Shown: one piece after another, positions 53,094 through 61,893 of the stretch
Numbering within the stretch: the stretch's first letter is position 1
Layout of the letters: each line of letters begins with the position of its first letter
NCBI GenBank assembly: GCA_030144965.1
Contig: JAMPUU010000021.1
Location: forward strand, 32,746-96,745
Direction: 5' to 3'
Origin: Nitrospira sp. BO4
GTDB taxonomy: Bacteria > Nitrospirota > Nitrospiria > Nitrospirales > Nitrospiraceae
DNA: 64,000 nucleotides
The notes under the pieces: model-generated
The model's database searches: none
What the model was told of the DNA's origin: nothing
What the model saw: the letters and a program-made list of their open reading frames with translations, nothing else
Translations under genes and position numbers: made by a program

Positions 53094-54581
53094 ATGAGCC
53101 AAGACCGAACCAGTCGCCGGGTAGTTGCCATCGCCCCGATGCCGCCGGAACCGTCTGCCTATGCGCTCGCCCGATACAGTCGCTCCCCCGATTCAATAGA
53201 AAATAGCATCAAGTGGGTCCATGGCCACTCGTCCGAAAAATTCTGGGAACAGTTTTACTTCGATTACGGGCACGCCTCCATTGCCGACCTGGGTCATGTG
53301 ACCATTTGCTTTGAGGACATTTCGGAACTCGCCGCCATTCGGTTGGAAGATGAACCGCTGTGGGATGGTCAAGCGAAATCCAGCCGGTATCAGAATTTTT
53401 CGTCCAATCGATGGTTTGTGCCCGATCAGATTCGAGGCAGCGAAACGGAAGCCGTGTACGAGGGGATTCTTCGAAGCCTCTCCGAGGTCTATCGTTTGCT
53501 CCATGATCCGCTGACGCGATTCCTGGCTGAACGGGAGCCACGCCCTGAGTCGATGAAGCCTGCCGACTACGAGCGGACCATAGCAGCCAGAGCGTTCGAT
53601 GTGACGCGGTATCTGCTTCCCCTTGCCGCAAAGACCAACGTCGGTCAGGTCGTGAGCATCCGGACGTTGGAAAAGCAGATCACACGATTGTTGTCTTCTC
53701 AGCTTCCGGAATTGCGGGCAATCGCTGAAGATTTGAGAGAGGCCTGTCACCGTCCGCCGGTGAATCTGTGGGGCGAATTATCCGGCCAATCGCCCGGTCA
53801 AGCTGCCCCATTGGCGCCCACACTGGCGCGACATGCCAAGGCCAGCCAGTACCAGGAATCGGTGTATTCGGAGTTGGCCCGCCATGCTCGTGAAGCGTTG
53901 CGCCCAACGGGCCTTGACCAACCGGATGCTTGGGGTCCGGTCGAACCGGTCGATTTGATCGAAGCACACCATCCTCTCGACGAGCTCGTCACGACGCTTC
54001 TCTACCGGGTCGCGCAAGCCCCGTACCGGAAAATACTCGAAGTCGTCAAAGAATGGCCGGATCGACAGAAGCAAGCGACCATCGAGGTCGCAACCAAACA
54101 GCGCGGCCCCTACGATGAACTCATCAAGGAGTTTCGCAGCGGTTACGCATTCACATTCGATATCCTGATGGACCTCGGGGCGTGGCGGGATATGCATCGC
54201 CACCGCCGCTGCCAGCAAGTGCAACAGAACTTCACGACCGTCCATGGCTACGATGTTCCGCCGCCGCTTGTCGAAGCGGGGTTGGATCTGGAGTACCGGC
54301 AAGCGATGGATGCCGTGCGTCACGACATCGAGTTACTCAGGAAAAAGGATCAAGAAGCGTCGCTCTACGCGATTCCGTTCGGCTTCAAAGTGCGTTGCTT
54401 GTTCAAAATGGACTATGCTGAAGCCGAATACATCAGCAAGCTACGATCCGGCGTCAAAGGCCACTGGTCGTACCGGACGGTCGCGTGGCAGATGAAACAA
54501 CAGCTCACCCAACGATTCCCCTTCCTCGGTGAACAGATTCGCGCGACATCGCCCGATATCGAAGACACACTGACTCGATAA
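53094..54581 (+). CDS. Tandem ThyX-like (FAD-dependent thymidylate synthase family) protein
   Basis: 495 aa, about twice the usual ThyX length. First half (about 20-260): HGHSSEKFWEQFYFDYGHAS then IADLGHVTICFEDISELAAI and SRYQNFSSNRW, resembling the ThyX core. Second half (about 300-490): FTFDILMDLGAWRDMHRHRR with RHRRCQQVQQN, the ThyX RHRx7S motif but with Asn in place of the Ser, then FGFKVRCLFKMDYAEAEYIS and RSGVKGHWSYRTVAW. The altered motif and fusion make plain dUMP methylation uncertain. It is followed 8 bp later by the TPR gene. Confidence 0.75.
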   Translation: MSQDRTSRRVVAIAPMPPEPSAYALARYSRSPDSIENSIKWVHGHSSEKFWEQFYFDYGHASIADLGHVTICFEDISELAAIRLEDEPLWDGQAKSSRYQNFSSNRWFVPDQIRGSETEAVYEGILRSLSEVYRLLHDPLTRFLAEREPRPESMKPADYERTIAARAFDVTRYLLPLAAKTNVGQVVSIRTLEKQITRLLSSQLPELRAIAEDLREACHRPPVNLWGELSGQSPGQAAPLAPTLARHAKASQYQESVYSELARHAREALRPTGLDQPDAWGPVEPVDLIEAHHPLDELVTTLLYRVAQAPYRKILEVVKEWPDRQKQATIEVATKQRGPYDELIKEFRSGYAFTFDILMDLGAWRDMHRHRRCQQVQQNFTTVHGYDVPPPLVEAGLDLEYRQAMDAVRHDIELLRKKDQEASLYAIPFGFKVRCLFKMDYAEAEYISKLRSGVKGHWSYRTVAWQMKQQLTQRFPFLGEQIRATSPDIEDTLTR

Positions 54582-54588
54582 GAACCCT

Positions 54589-55620
54589 ATGGGTACTCAC
54601 CAGCAGAACTGTGAGGCGGCCATGATCGCCGGCGCATGGGACACCCTATTTGCCGAGTCGTTGGCCTGGAGCCGGGACTCCGAGGGAGCGAAGGACCCAC
54701 GTCCTCTCTTTGCGCGAAATGTCGTGTATCTCGTGCAGGGTCGGTTTGCCGACGCCTGGAAAACCCATGCGCTCTGCCTTGAAGCCCCGCAGGACATCAC
54801 AACCGTGGGGAGTTGGGTGAACGATCTGCTCGCCAGGCATGTGAGCTGCGGCCACGCCCATTTGATCACCGGCCTGTTTCTCGCGCAGTCCGGCCAATCC
54901 GAACAGTCTATGCAACCATACATGGAAGCCGCGCGGTTGCTTCCGCAATCGGCGTCTCCTCATTACTTTCTCGCACAGATTCACGAACGCGCCGGTCATC
55001 TTGAAATGGCGATCAAGGAGTACCGCGAAGCCATCCGTCTCGCTCCGGACTTTGCTCCGGCCCGGATGAATCTGGGTGTCGCGTATCAAGATCAAGGCCG
55101 GTTGGAAATGGCGATCAAAGAATACCGTGAGGTTATCAAGCTCAACCCGAACGATTCCGCGGCGCATTCGAACCTCGCCTGTGCGCTGGCAGAACAGGGG
55201 AAGGTGGAGCCGGCGGTACAATCGTACAAGACCGCCCTGAAATTGAACCCACAGGATGCCGAAGTGCACTTTGCGCTGGGCGGACTCTACGAAACGCGCG
55301 GGCGCCTGGACTTGGCGCAGAAGAGCTACCAAGATGCGCTCAATGCCGATCCGGATTTTGGCGCCGCCCATTCCGCTCTCGGGTGGCTCGCGTTAGGCAA
55401 GCAACGACTTCAAGAAGCCGCGGACATTTTTAGCCGGGCGCTCAAGTGCAATGAAGAGGATGCGCGAGCCTATCATGGGATCGCCGAGATCTACGCGCTC
55501 CGCGGCAAACGCCAGAGCGCGATGGAGAACTATACCAAGGCGTTGAAGTTCTATCGCGATCCGGAAAAGCGGAATCAGATCATGAATCAGCTGTTCCAGG
55601 AAGGCCAGGTGGGAGATTGA
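54589..55620 (+). CDS. Tetratricopeptide-repeat protein
   Basis: 343 aa. Residues about 85-330 contain seven to eight TPR units, for example HLEMAIKEYREAIRLAPDFA, RLEMAIKEYREVIKLNPNDS, KVEPAVQSYKTALKLNPQDA and RLDLAQKSYQDALNADPDFG. The N-terminal 80 residues (FAESLAWSRDSEGAKDPRPL) are a different helical segment. No signal peptide or membrane helix; a cytoplasmic protein-binding scaffold, possibly for the ThyX-like protein with which it is co-transcribed. Confidence 0.9.
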   Translation: MGTHQQNCEAAMIAGAWDTLFAESLAWSRDSEGAKDPRPLFARNVVYLVQGRFADAWKTHALCLEAPQDITTVGSWVNDLLARHVSCGHAHLITGLFLAQSGQSEQSMQPYMEAARLLPQSASPHYFLAQIHERAGHLEMAIKEYREAIRLAPDFAPARMNLGVAYQDQGRLEMAIKEYREVIKLNPNDSAAHSNLACALAEQGKVEPAVQSYKTALKLNPQDAEVHFALGGLYETRGRLDLAQKSYQDALNADPDFGAAHSALGWLALGKQRLQEAADIFSRALKCNEEDARAYHGIAEIYALRGKRQSAMENYTKALKFYRDPEKRNQIMNQLFQEGQVGD

Positions 55621-55776
55621 AGATTGGGGCCAATCGAGCAGGTCCTTTGCTCGCAGAGTCCCCACGGTGAAGCAGTGGTCGCTCGACGCGCGCAGTCAGG
55701 CCCCACTCGATTGGTCCCATTAGGGTTGGAAGCGTGAGCAGGAATTCTAGGAGATGCGTTTCACGAGGGAGGAGAT

Positions 55777-56046
55777 CTACAACTCTCGGATGGCGCCTTG
55801 CAGCACGGTGATCTGTGTAACCGGATCGCCCGTCGCTTTCAATTCATTTCGGATCTGATCCTTCAAGTAGGACGAATACCCAACACGGTCGATGAGGAGA
55901 TCCAGAAATCGTTCGGCCGGCAACAGGCTCTGCCCCTTGAGTTCTTCCACAGTATCGTCACTCACGGGCACGTAGGTGCTGCCGATGTGAAAGACGACAT
56001 TGTAATACCGCCCCTTGCCGATCCGCTCGAACCGCAACCCCTTCAC
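55777..56046 (-). CDS. Small hypothetical protein
   Basis: 89 aa. KGLRFERIGKGRYYNVVFHI then GSTYVPVSDDTVEELKGQSL suggests a compact beta-hairpin plus helix; the C-terminal half is helical (FLDLLIDRVGYSSYLKDQIR). No family recognised. Divergent from the gene at 56266. Confidence 0.5.
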   Translation of the reverse strand: MKGLRFERIGKGRYYNVVFHIGSTYVPVSDDTVEELKGQSLLPAERFLDLLIDRVGYSSYLKDQIRNELKATGDPVTQITVLQGAIREL

Positions 56047-56265
56047 AAATTCCTCCTCAGCCCGATGTGGGAAACCAGCCAGTTCTCTTCTCGCATCGCG
56101 GAACGGCCTGTTTCCTCCTGCCAGCCCATAGAAAGGGGTTCATTTTAGACGTGTTTTGGTCGTGAAGACAAGGGCAACCTCGAGTCTCTGGCGGTAGACA
56201 GCTCTCCCGCCGGACATTTATCATGACGGTCCCTTATGTTGAATATGCCGGTAAAGGGAGGCGTC

Positions 56266-57720
56266 ATGACAGCAAGAGAACTTATCGAATTGTGGACTAC
56301 CCGCCTTGAACACGAACGGGTCCACCTCACGGAAACAGAGCGTGATGCTCCTTTCGTGGCGTCTCAGGGCCGCCTGGTGCACACGATCGGCGGGCTCCAT
56401 CTGTACGAATTTGTCGTGCCGTCTGACGTCACGCTGTGTGTCGATCTTCCGGTGGCTGTTGTTCCGACTGATGAAGCAGAAACAACGGAAGGAATTGTGC
56501 TCCGGCAAACAGGCGAACGCATTCTCGTTCAGCTGATCGATGCCCTCGGAAGCGAAGTCCCCTCCGCCACCCTCGTTCCGGATCAGGCCGGTCTTGTCAG
56601 TACATCGGCGGCCCGACTGAAAGAAATCCTGGCGAAGCCCGACCAGTATCACCTTGGGCCGACCGAGCGGTTGACAGCCCTGCTGCAAATGCAAGACATC
56701 GACGCCGAAGCATTTCTTTCCCGCACATCTATTTTCACGGCAATGTGGTCGGATGACCGGTCACTGCGTCGTCAACAACTCGGGAAATTGGCCACGGAAC
56801 TGATTCGCGGCAATAAGCGCGTACTTTTGATCAGTCCGGATCATGACGAGTGCGATGAGGTTGTAGGGACGGTCGCGCGGACTATGAACGCCGGCGGGCT
56901 CAACTACAGAACGTGGATGACTCGATATGAACTCCCGATTGCCTCGCGAACCGGAGGCATCGATCTTCATGAATTGGGGTTCGAAGCACAGATGCACCGG
57001 TTCTATGCCAGGTCACAGGCCGATAAAGCCTCGCTGAAACATAAATACGAACGCTTCCGAGAGCTGGCCCCTCTGCTGGCCCAGAAAGAAGCGAAGCAGA
57101 AAGATTTGGACGAAGTTCGCTCCTTGGAATGGCGCCTCGTGACACAATTCAGGGAGCTGCAAGTCAGAATGGCCGATGTTGAGACCATGCTCAAGGAATT
57201 CGAAAATCTGCCGCTGTTACAGCGACTGGGCATGCAGGCGGTGGGGAAGAATGCGGAATCACTTACGCAGTACCGTGCGCTGTATCAGAGCAAGATGAAC
57301 CAACTGAACGACGAACTCGATGTCGCGAAAGGTCGCATTCAGCAGCTTGTTCCGGAGGCGGCCGTCCCTCGAGGAACGCGTGCCGAGTTTGGCGAACTGA
57401 AGGAGCACATCACGAAATTGGGTGGAACGAAAAAGGTCCGTGAGTTGCTGGCTGCTGAAGCAAGCCCGAACCGTCAGGCCTTCCTTCAGAACCGGAGACT
57501 GGTCGCGGCCACTCCCGCTCGAGTCGCGAGCGACCCCTTGTTCAGCCGGGTGCGCTTCGATGTCCTCATCGTCGATGAGGCTCCGAGGATTGCAGTCTCC
57601 TCGCTGCTCGCTGCAGCCGGTCTGGCTCACGAACGCATTATCGTCAGTGGCGATCCACGCGACATCACGGGCACGGGTCCATGGGCCATTTCCCAGACAG
57701 CTACTCGTGCCGCACCGTGA
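56266..57720 (+). CDS. Helicase-like protein with Walker B/motif III but no visible Walker A
   Basis: 484 aa from ATG 56266 (GGGAGG upstream). Late in the sequence are FDVLIVDEAPRIAVSSLLAA (Walker B DEA, about 435) and ERIIVSGDPRDI (motif III GDPxQ-like), the order of UPF1/Dna2-type SF1 helicases, and RVLLISPDHDECDEVVGTVA (about 185) resembles motif Ia. The place where GxxGxGKT is expected (about 150-175, FTAMWSDDRSLRRQQLGKLA) has no such motif. A long coiled coil (about 255-395, KEAKQKDLDEVRSLEWRLVT) is inserted between Ia and II. The C-terminal RecA-like half is absent. Probably a catalytically dead relative or regulatory partner. Confidence 0.55.
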   Translation: MTARELIELWTTRLEHERVHLTETERDAPFVASQGRLVHTIGGLHLYEFVVPSDVTLCVDLPVAVVPTDEAETTEGIVLRQTGERILVQLIDALGSEVPSATLVPDQAGLVSTSAARLKEILAKPDQYHLGPTERLTALLQMQDIDAEAFLSRTSIFTAMWSDDRSLRRQQLGKLATELIRGNKRVLLISPDHDECDEVVGTVARTMNAGGLNYRTWMTRYELPIASRTGGIDLHELGFEAQMHRFYARSQADKASLKHKYERFRELAPLLAQKEAKQKDLDEVRSLEWRLVTQFRELQVRMADVETMLKEFENLPLLQRLGMQAVGKNAESLTQYRALYQSKMNQLNDELDVAKGRIQQLVPEAAVPRGTRAEFGELKEHITKLGGTKKVRELLAAEASPNRQAFLQNRRLVAATPARVASDPLFSRVRFDVLIVDEAPRIAVSSLLAAAGLAHERIIVSGDPRDITGTGPWAISQTATRAAP

Positions 57721-57798
57721 ACTCTCTCGACGGCGGTTGCTTGACGCGAGCGATGAAAATTCAGGATAATCCGGCTCCCCTTGCTGTATTCATTCCCA

Positions 57799-57922
57799 GG
57801 GATGTTCAAAAAGGACGTTCAGCAAGGCCCGAGCGGAGCGAAAAGGCGAAGCGTACTCTGTGCCGGTACGTTGAGCCTTTGAGGTTCGTGAGAACGAAGC
57901 TGGCGGGCTTTTTCAACATCCC
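57799..57922 (+). repeat. Interspersed palindromic-ended repeat next to tRNA-Leu
   Basis: About 124 bp. Ends GGGATGTTCAAAAAG and CTTTTTCAACATCCC are a 15-bp inverted repeat with one mismatch; the interior has smaller inverted pieces (GAGCGGAGCG, GCGTACTCTGTGCCGGTACG). A diverged copy is at 25604-25725 and a half copy at 21674-21698. It ends 4 bp before tRNA-Leu. From memory, such elements are frequent between genes in Nitrospira; that is recall, not a search result. Confidence 0.7.
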
Positions 57923-57926
57923 TAAT

Positions 57927-58013
57927 GCCGAAGTGGCGGAACTGGCAGACGCACTAGATTCAGGGTCTAGCGCCCTCACGGGTGTCCGGGTTCAAATCCC
58001 GGCTTCGGCACCA
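57927..58013 (+). tRNA. tRNA-Leu (anticodon CAG)
   Basis: 87 nt with CCA. Acceptor GCCGAAG/CTTCGGC; D-arm with GGCGG..; anticodon stem CTAGA/TCTAG with loop TTCAGGG giving CAG; long variable arm CGCCCTCACGGGTG typical of class II tRNAs; T-loop GGTTCAAATCC. Confidence 0.95.
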
Positions 58014-58167
58014 CCGCACAATCCACGCTGGCGTCAAGCGGTTTCATCGTTTCGAGCCTTATCTGCGGAATGTCGTTTGCGCCCTTCCAAGGGGCGTCTT
58101 CGGCGGAATTGTAAAGTAACTGTCAAGTGGACATGCAGATTCCCCCCACTACGAGGAGCAGGCGATC

Positions 58168-58370
58168 ATGGTCTCACCCGGCATTTACACCATAAGGGCC
58201 AGGACTATGAAGTTTTGGGAGTCGCCAGGCAATCCGAAAGAGAGGAGGAGTTTGTCGTTTACCGGGCGTTGTACGGCGATCGAGGGCTCTGGATAAGACC
58301 GGTTGCCATGTTTACTGAGAGCGTCGATAAGGGAGGCGTTTCCATTCCACGCTTTTCGCGAGTAGATTAG
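58168..58370 (+). pseudogene. DUF1653 protein with a single-base frameshift
   Basis: ATG at 58168 has GAGGAG upstream and begins MVSPGIYT, the typical DUF1653 N-terminus (xPGIYxHxKG). After ATTTAC the reading continues only in the next frame: HHKGQDYEVLGVARQSEREE, EFVVYRALYGDRGLW, IRPVAMF, ending at the TAG at 58368. Inserting one base after TAC (ATT TAC nAC CAT AAG) restores one ORF of about 68 aa, the normal size. Either a real inactivation or a sequencing error. Confidence 0.7.
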
Positions 58371-58549
58371 GAAGCAGCATTTGGCCAATAAGCCACGAAG
58401 CGAAGCACATGTGAACTGCTTGGCCGTATTGCAGTCAATGTCCTTATCCATTGGATCCCTATCTGTAAGCATGGAAAGAGATGAAGACGATCCGCTTAAG
58501 TCATAAGGACAATCAGACAGATGAGTTACTAAAGGCAGGGTCTTTCATG

Positions 58550-58914
58550 TCACAAGCTTGTCCGCATCCCTCTAGTTTGGCGCATAGCATAGGCCAAGAA
58601 ACCCGCTCCGGAGCCGAACAGGATAAGTGCCCCGGGCAAGGGAACAGCTGTGAGGGCTAACGAGGTAATTTCTCCGCGGACGAACTGTCCACCGGGTGAA
58701 AATCTAGATACCAAGACTTCTGCACTACAGACGCGATGCTCGGAGGTGACGTTGGCAATCCATCATTGGAGAACATTCCTGTCTTCTCAAATTGAAAATA
58801 GAATTGATCGTTCGTCAGACCGTTCAACGTCGGGCTGGACAAATTAGCGACAATCGCTACATCGTAGCGGTCGAAATCGGATCTGGCTGATTGGAAATCG
58901 TCATGACGATTCAT
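58550..58914 (-). pseudogene. PEP-CTERM-anchored protein remnant with frameshift
   Basis: The minus frame from 58914 reads FDRYDVAIVANLSSPTLNGL, DQFYFQFEKTGMFSNDGLPT, then drifts to a stop at 58657. An overlapping frame supplies the real end: SAEVLVSRFSPGGQFVRGEI, TSLALTAVPLPGALILFGSG, AGFLAYAMRQTRGMRTSL, stop at 58550. VPLPGALILFGSG plus a hydrophobic stretch and basic end is the PEP-CTERM sorting signal recognised by exosortase. The signal peptide is missing and a frameshift separates the parts, so it is a pseudogene. Confidence 0.65.
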
Positions 58915-59072
58915 AGGACATCGTATCGCCAGTCTTTCAGACTCGTCCTAACTCCATTATTCGAGGGGTTCCTTTTGAGGGAGTAAATTGATTCCTCTCA
59001 ATCCCCCACCCATACATTCATCTTTCTTCTTTGGTAAGCTGACCGTAGCATCCAGTTTGCCGAGAGGTTCTT

Positions 59073-59399
59073 ATGCTGTACATGTTAATACTGGCGACGC
59101 TCTTGCTCACGGTTGACGCTCAAGCGCAATGGGCAGATCATCACGGGAGCAGTTTCGGTCCCCGGCGCAGCGATGCCACCCCCAAGACCGGCTATGGGTA
59201 TCGCAACCGCGATGGGACGACGAATTACGCGCCGATCGTGCCGAGGCATGGCGAGATTGCGGCGACGCCACCACCTCGTGCTAGTCCACTCCGGTCCCCT
59301 CCCCCTCGCGCATCCGATCCGCCATACCAGATGCTCCAGGAGCGCAGCCCTGAACACGATTACCACAGCAATTCTATTTCCTCGGATCGTATACGGTAA
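59073..59399 (+). CDS. Small secreted Pro/Arg-rich hypothetical protein
   Basis: 108 aa. A short signal peptide (MLYMLILATLLLTVDAQA) ends at about residue 18; then GYGYRNRDGTTNYAPIVPRH and a Pro/Arg/Ser-rich C-terminus (ATPPPRASPLRSPPPRAS). No Cys. No known domain. The frame is the best of several overlapping ones because of its signal peptide; ribosome site is weak (GAGAGGTTCTT). Confidence 0.45.
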   Translation: MLYMLILATLLLTVDAQAQWADHHGSSFGPRRSDATPKTGYGYRNRDGTTNYAPIVPRHGEIAATPPPRASPLRSPPPRASDPPYQMLQERSPEHDYHSNSISSDRIR

Positions 59400-59460
59400 C
59401 CACCCTGTTACGTTCCCGCATGCGCTTTGCTACCGCTTTCACCTTGCGCTATCAAAAAGA

Positions 59461-59490
59461 AAGCTCCGTCCTCTTTCAAGAACGGAGCTT
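59461..59490 (-). terminator. Hairpin terminator for minus-strand transcripts
   Basis: Stem AAGCTCCGT/ACGGAGCTT with a 12-nt loop; on the minus strand it is followed directly by TCTTTTTG. It sits about 95 bp beyond the DUF72 remnant and could end the transcript of the 59852-60037 gene. Confidence 0.6.
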
Positions 59491-59585
59491 AGCGAACAGC
59501 GCAATTTTTACATTATGTCTTCGTAGCGTTTCCGCTACCGATTCGTAATGTTTCCACTGCGCTATTCTGATTCAGACTATCGTCT

Positions 59586-59800
59586 TCAGGTCTCGGTCGG
59601 TACTGGGAGACCCCCTAATGTCGTCCCGACTAAGGCTTGAATCGTCAACGGGGCATTCCCCTCTACTCGATCATTGACGATGACATAGGCTTGCCGCTTC
59701 TCTGCTACCGCTTTCTTCACCAGCTCCCCCGTATATCCGCCGCATCTCCTGTAACTCGCCGATGATCTTGTTGTACGGCTCAGTTCGTTTTTCGTGGATT
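59586..59800 (-). pseudogene. C-terminal DUF72 (YecE-like) remnant with frameshift
   Basis: Minus-strand reading from about 59800 gives HEKRTEPYNKIIGELQEMRR then IYG in one frame, and after the G-run at 59726-59730 ELVKKAVAEKRQAYVIVNDR, VEGNAPLTIQALVG in the next. Removing one G from the run makes a single DUF72-type C-terminus (NxRxEGNAPLTIQAL). The N-terminal two thirds are missing and replaced by unrelated sequence. A dead fragment. Confidence 0.6.
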
Positions 59801-59851
59801 CATAAGACAGCACCTCCCCGGATTCAGGATTCTCTGAGAAAGGAACGCGGG

Positions 59852-60037
59852 TCAGGTTTGCTGGTGATCGGAACTTCCCCAGAGTGCAAGGCACAGGGCA
59901 GCGAGGAGGTATGTTACCTCTATAGCGATTAAGAACAAGTTAGAGTCATACCACACGTTCACCATGACAATTTCATTCAAAAGGAGTGCAAGAAATAACA
60001 TCACGAACCCTAGCAAATTGAACCAGTGCAGGCCCAT
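59852..60037 (-). CDS. Small two-helix membrane protein
   Basis: 61 aa from ATG 60037, with AAGGAGG 4 nt upstream. GLHWFNLLGFVMLFLALLLN and NLFLIAIEVTYLLAALCLAL are two transmembrane helices joined by EIVMVNVWYDS. No family recognised. Upstream codons to 60136 are open but lack a ribosome site. It lies 110 bp after the convergent-free end of the hsp20 gene on the same strand. Confidence 0.65.
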   Translation of the reverse strand: MGLHWFNLLGFVMLFLALLLNEIVMVNVWYDSNLFLIAIEVTYLLAALCLALWGSSDHQQT

Positions 60038-60148
60038 GACCGCCTCCTTGTGGATATCGCGACTCCATTGACTACAAGCAAACCCCCACTGGCACGAAGC
60101 ACACCTCTCCCCCCTGGTCTTCAGCGCTCCATGCATCCGCTCAGCGGG

Positions 60149-60598
60149 TTACGCCACCTTAACTTCGATGGCCTTCGGTTTCGCCTTTTCCGACTTCGGC
60201 AGATGGAGACTCAACACGCCATCCTTGAACTCGGCTTTCACCTGGTCCACTTCAATCACATCGGGCAAAGCGAAGGTCCGGGCAAAGCTGCCGTAGGATC
60301 GTTCAATCCGATGGAACTTCTTCCCCTTTTCCTCTTTCTCGTGCTTGCGCTCGCCCTGAATGGTAAGCACACCATCTTCGAGCGTGATCTTCACGTCCTC
60401 CTTCTTCACATCCGGAATCTCGGCCTTGATCTGATACTCCCCTTCGGTCTCACTGATATCAACAGACGGCGTCCAATCGGCTACGATCATGGTTTCTTTG
60501 CCATTCGACGTTCGCTCTGTAGGTCGTGCGAACAACCGATTCAACCGATCTGACACTTCTTCCAACTCTCGAAATGGGTCCCATCGTACGAGTGCCAT
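60149..60598 (-). CDS. Hsp20/alpha-crystallin small heat-shock protein
   Basis: 149 aa. N-terminal arm MALVRWDPFRELEEVSDRLN; alpha-crystallin domain about 45-140 with VDISETEGEYQIKAEIPDVK, EDVKITLEDGVLTIQGERKH, and the GVLSLHLPK closing strand; C-terminal PKAIEVKV supplies the I-x-V anchor. ATP-independent holdase. AAAGGAGGT lies 6 nt upstream. Two broken copies of similar genes are at 63.2-63.7 kb. Confidence 0.95.
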   Translation of the reverse strand: MALVRWDPFRELEEVSDRLNRLFARPTERTSNGKETMIVADWTPSVDISETEGEYQIKAEIPDVKKEDVKITLEDGVLTIQGERKHEKEEKGKKFHRIERSYGSFARTFALPDVIEVDQVKAEFKDGVLSLHLPKSEKAKPKAIEVKVA

Positions 60599-61046
60599 AG
60601 TAACCTCCTTTCGGTCAGTCCTGGTTACCTATCAGGTTAGCTGCGCTGGTGCGGCGCCGATCCAACTGGATGGCGCGTAGATAAATCGAACGATGGGGAA
60701 GTCAAGGGTGGATTCATACAGGAATTACCCTTGGTCGATGGGCGCACGAGGCCGATTGTTCTCGCCAGAAGTGGGCTTAGGGTAGACTGCTCTCTACTAA
60801 GCGGCTACCGATCATGTCCATACCTAATAGCATCTCACGCCGAGGGGATGGGGCTGGGAAATTGGTCCTCGAACCAACCGCTCCCTTCTAGAATCCCGCC
60901 ATCCAACGATCGCATTGAAACGTGGGCCAACCGAAACCACGCAGGACATCCAGTTTGTTCGCGCACAAAAAGCATAGGCGCTGAATTGGATCTCTCCAGG
61001 CGAGTGAGACGAAAGCTTGCCCACTCGCCTGCGATAACTGTTGAGG
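60599..61046. other. Intergenic region between hsp20 and the BON gene
   Basis: 448 bp with no convincing ORF, RNA or repeat on either strand. It should hold the hsp20 promoter; no clear CIRCE, RpoH-like or other heat-shock element was seen by eye. Confidence 0.4.
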
Positions 61047-61808
61047 TTAGCCTTTTTGCTGAGTCTTCGTCACTGTCATCTCCGATACGTCCACATCCAC
61101 CACGCCACGAATTTTCTCCAGATCGTTGACCAAACTCACAAGGCCGGCATGGTGCTCGATCTTTCCCTTGAGTTTGATCACACCCTTCTCGATGCTGTAT
61201 TCGACTTGATCGAGATCGACAAACGGCGCCCATTTCAAGTAAGCCATGACATCCTTTTCGAGGTCTCGGTCAGGTCGAGGTTCCCCCACAACCTTCAGCA
61301 AGTTCGCAATTGACACAACGCCCGGCACAGTCTGCGCCGTCTTATATGCCAGGCGGCTGTGCAGCGGCTTCTCCACAGCTCCCTTAAGCACCACATCCCC
61401 TTCATGAACCAGCACAGTGATCGTATTCGTTTTGTTGTCTCTCAGGGCGGGAACGGATCTCAGCGCCGCCTCAATCGACTTGCGGATCATTTCATCTTTG
61501 ACCACGGGTGGCACGACGGTGATTTCATTGTGCAGCTGACGGACGCCCACAATGGTTCCGCTCACCAGCGCTTCGGCCAAACCCTTACTCTCCAAATCCG
61601 GCACAGTCCCGGTCAAGTTGACCACGCCTTGGTCGACGTTGACCTGAATATTCTTCGCATCGATTCGACCATCTGAGGCCAATCGTTCTCGGATTGCCGA
61701 TTCAATCTGTAGGTCCGTGGTTTTCGTCACATCGCCCACAAAACCGACCAGCCAGGTCGATAAGACAACCAGGATCACTGCAACCACCCCATTCAGTTTT
61801 CGGTTCAT
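61047..61808 (-). CDS. Exported protein with three BON domains
   Basis: 253 aa. A signal or anchor segment (LNGVVAVILVVLSTWLVGFV) ends near 25. BON units: about 30-95 (IESAIRERLASDGRIDAKNI, GVVNLTGTVPDLESKGLAEA), about 105-170 (IRKSIEAALRSVPALRDNKT, GDVVLKGAVEKPLHSRLAYK) and about 180-250 (DVMAYLKWAPFVDLDQVEYS, GVIKLKGKIEHHAGLVSLVN). Resembles OsmY/DolP-type phospholipid-binding stress proteins of the periplasm. GAGGAGG lies upstream. It follows yfdX by 85 bp on the same strand. Confidence 0.85.
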   Translation of the reverse strand: MNRKLNGVVAVILVVLSTWLVGFVGDVTKTTDLQIESAIRERLASDGRIDAKNIQVNVDQGVVNLTGTVPDLESKGLAEALVSGTIVGVRQLHNEITVVPPVVKDEMIRKSIEAALRSVPALRDNKTNTITVLVHEGDVVLKGAVEKPLHSRLAYKTAQTVPGVVSIANLLKVVGEPRPDRDLEKDVMAYLKWAPFVDLDQVEYSIEKGVIKLKGKIEHHAGLVSLVNDLEKIRGVVDVDVSEMTVTKTQQKG

Positions 61809-61893
61809 AACATCCTCCTCTAGCTCAATGCCTCCAGAGGGAAGCTCCGTTGGCGGGAGCTTCCCCGATAACGGCGATACCGCTTAACAAAAG

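Noticed and set aside
52889..53131. N-terminal extension of hisS
   Set aside because: 81 codons without similarity, rich in Arg/Cys, and overlapping the divergent gene's promoter region and start; the conserved protein begins at 52888.
60835..61233. 132-aa minus-strand ORF overlapping the end of the BON gene
   Set aside because: It runs in a different frame through the third BON domain, with no ribosome site or motif.
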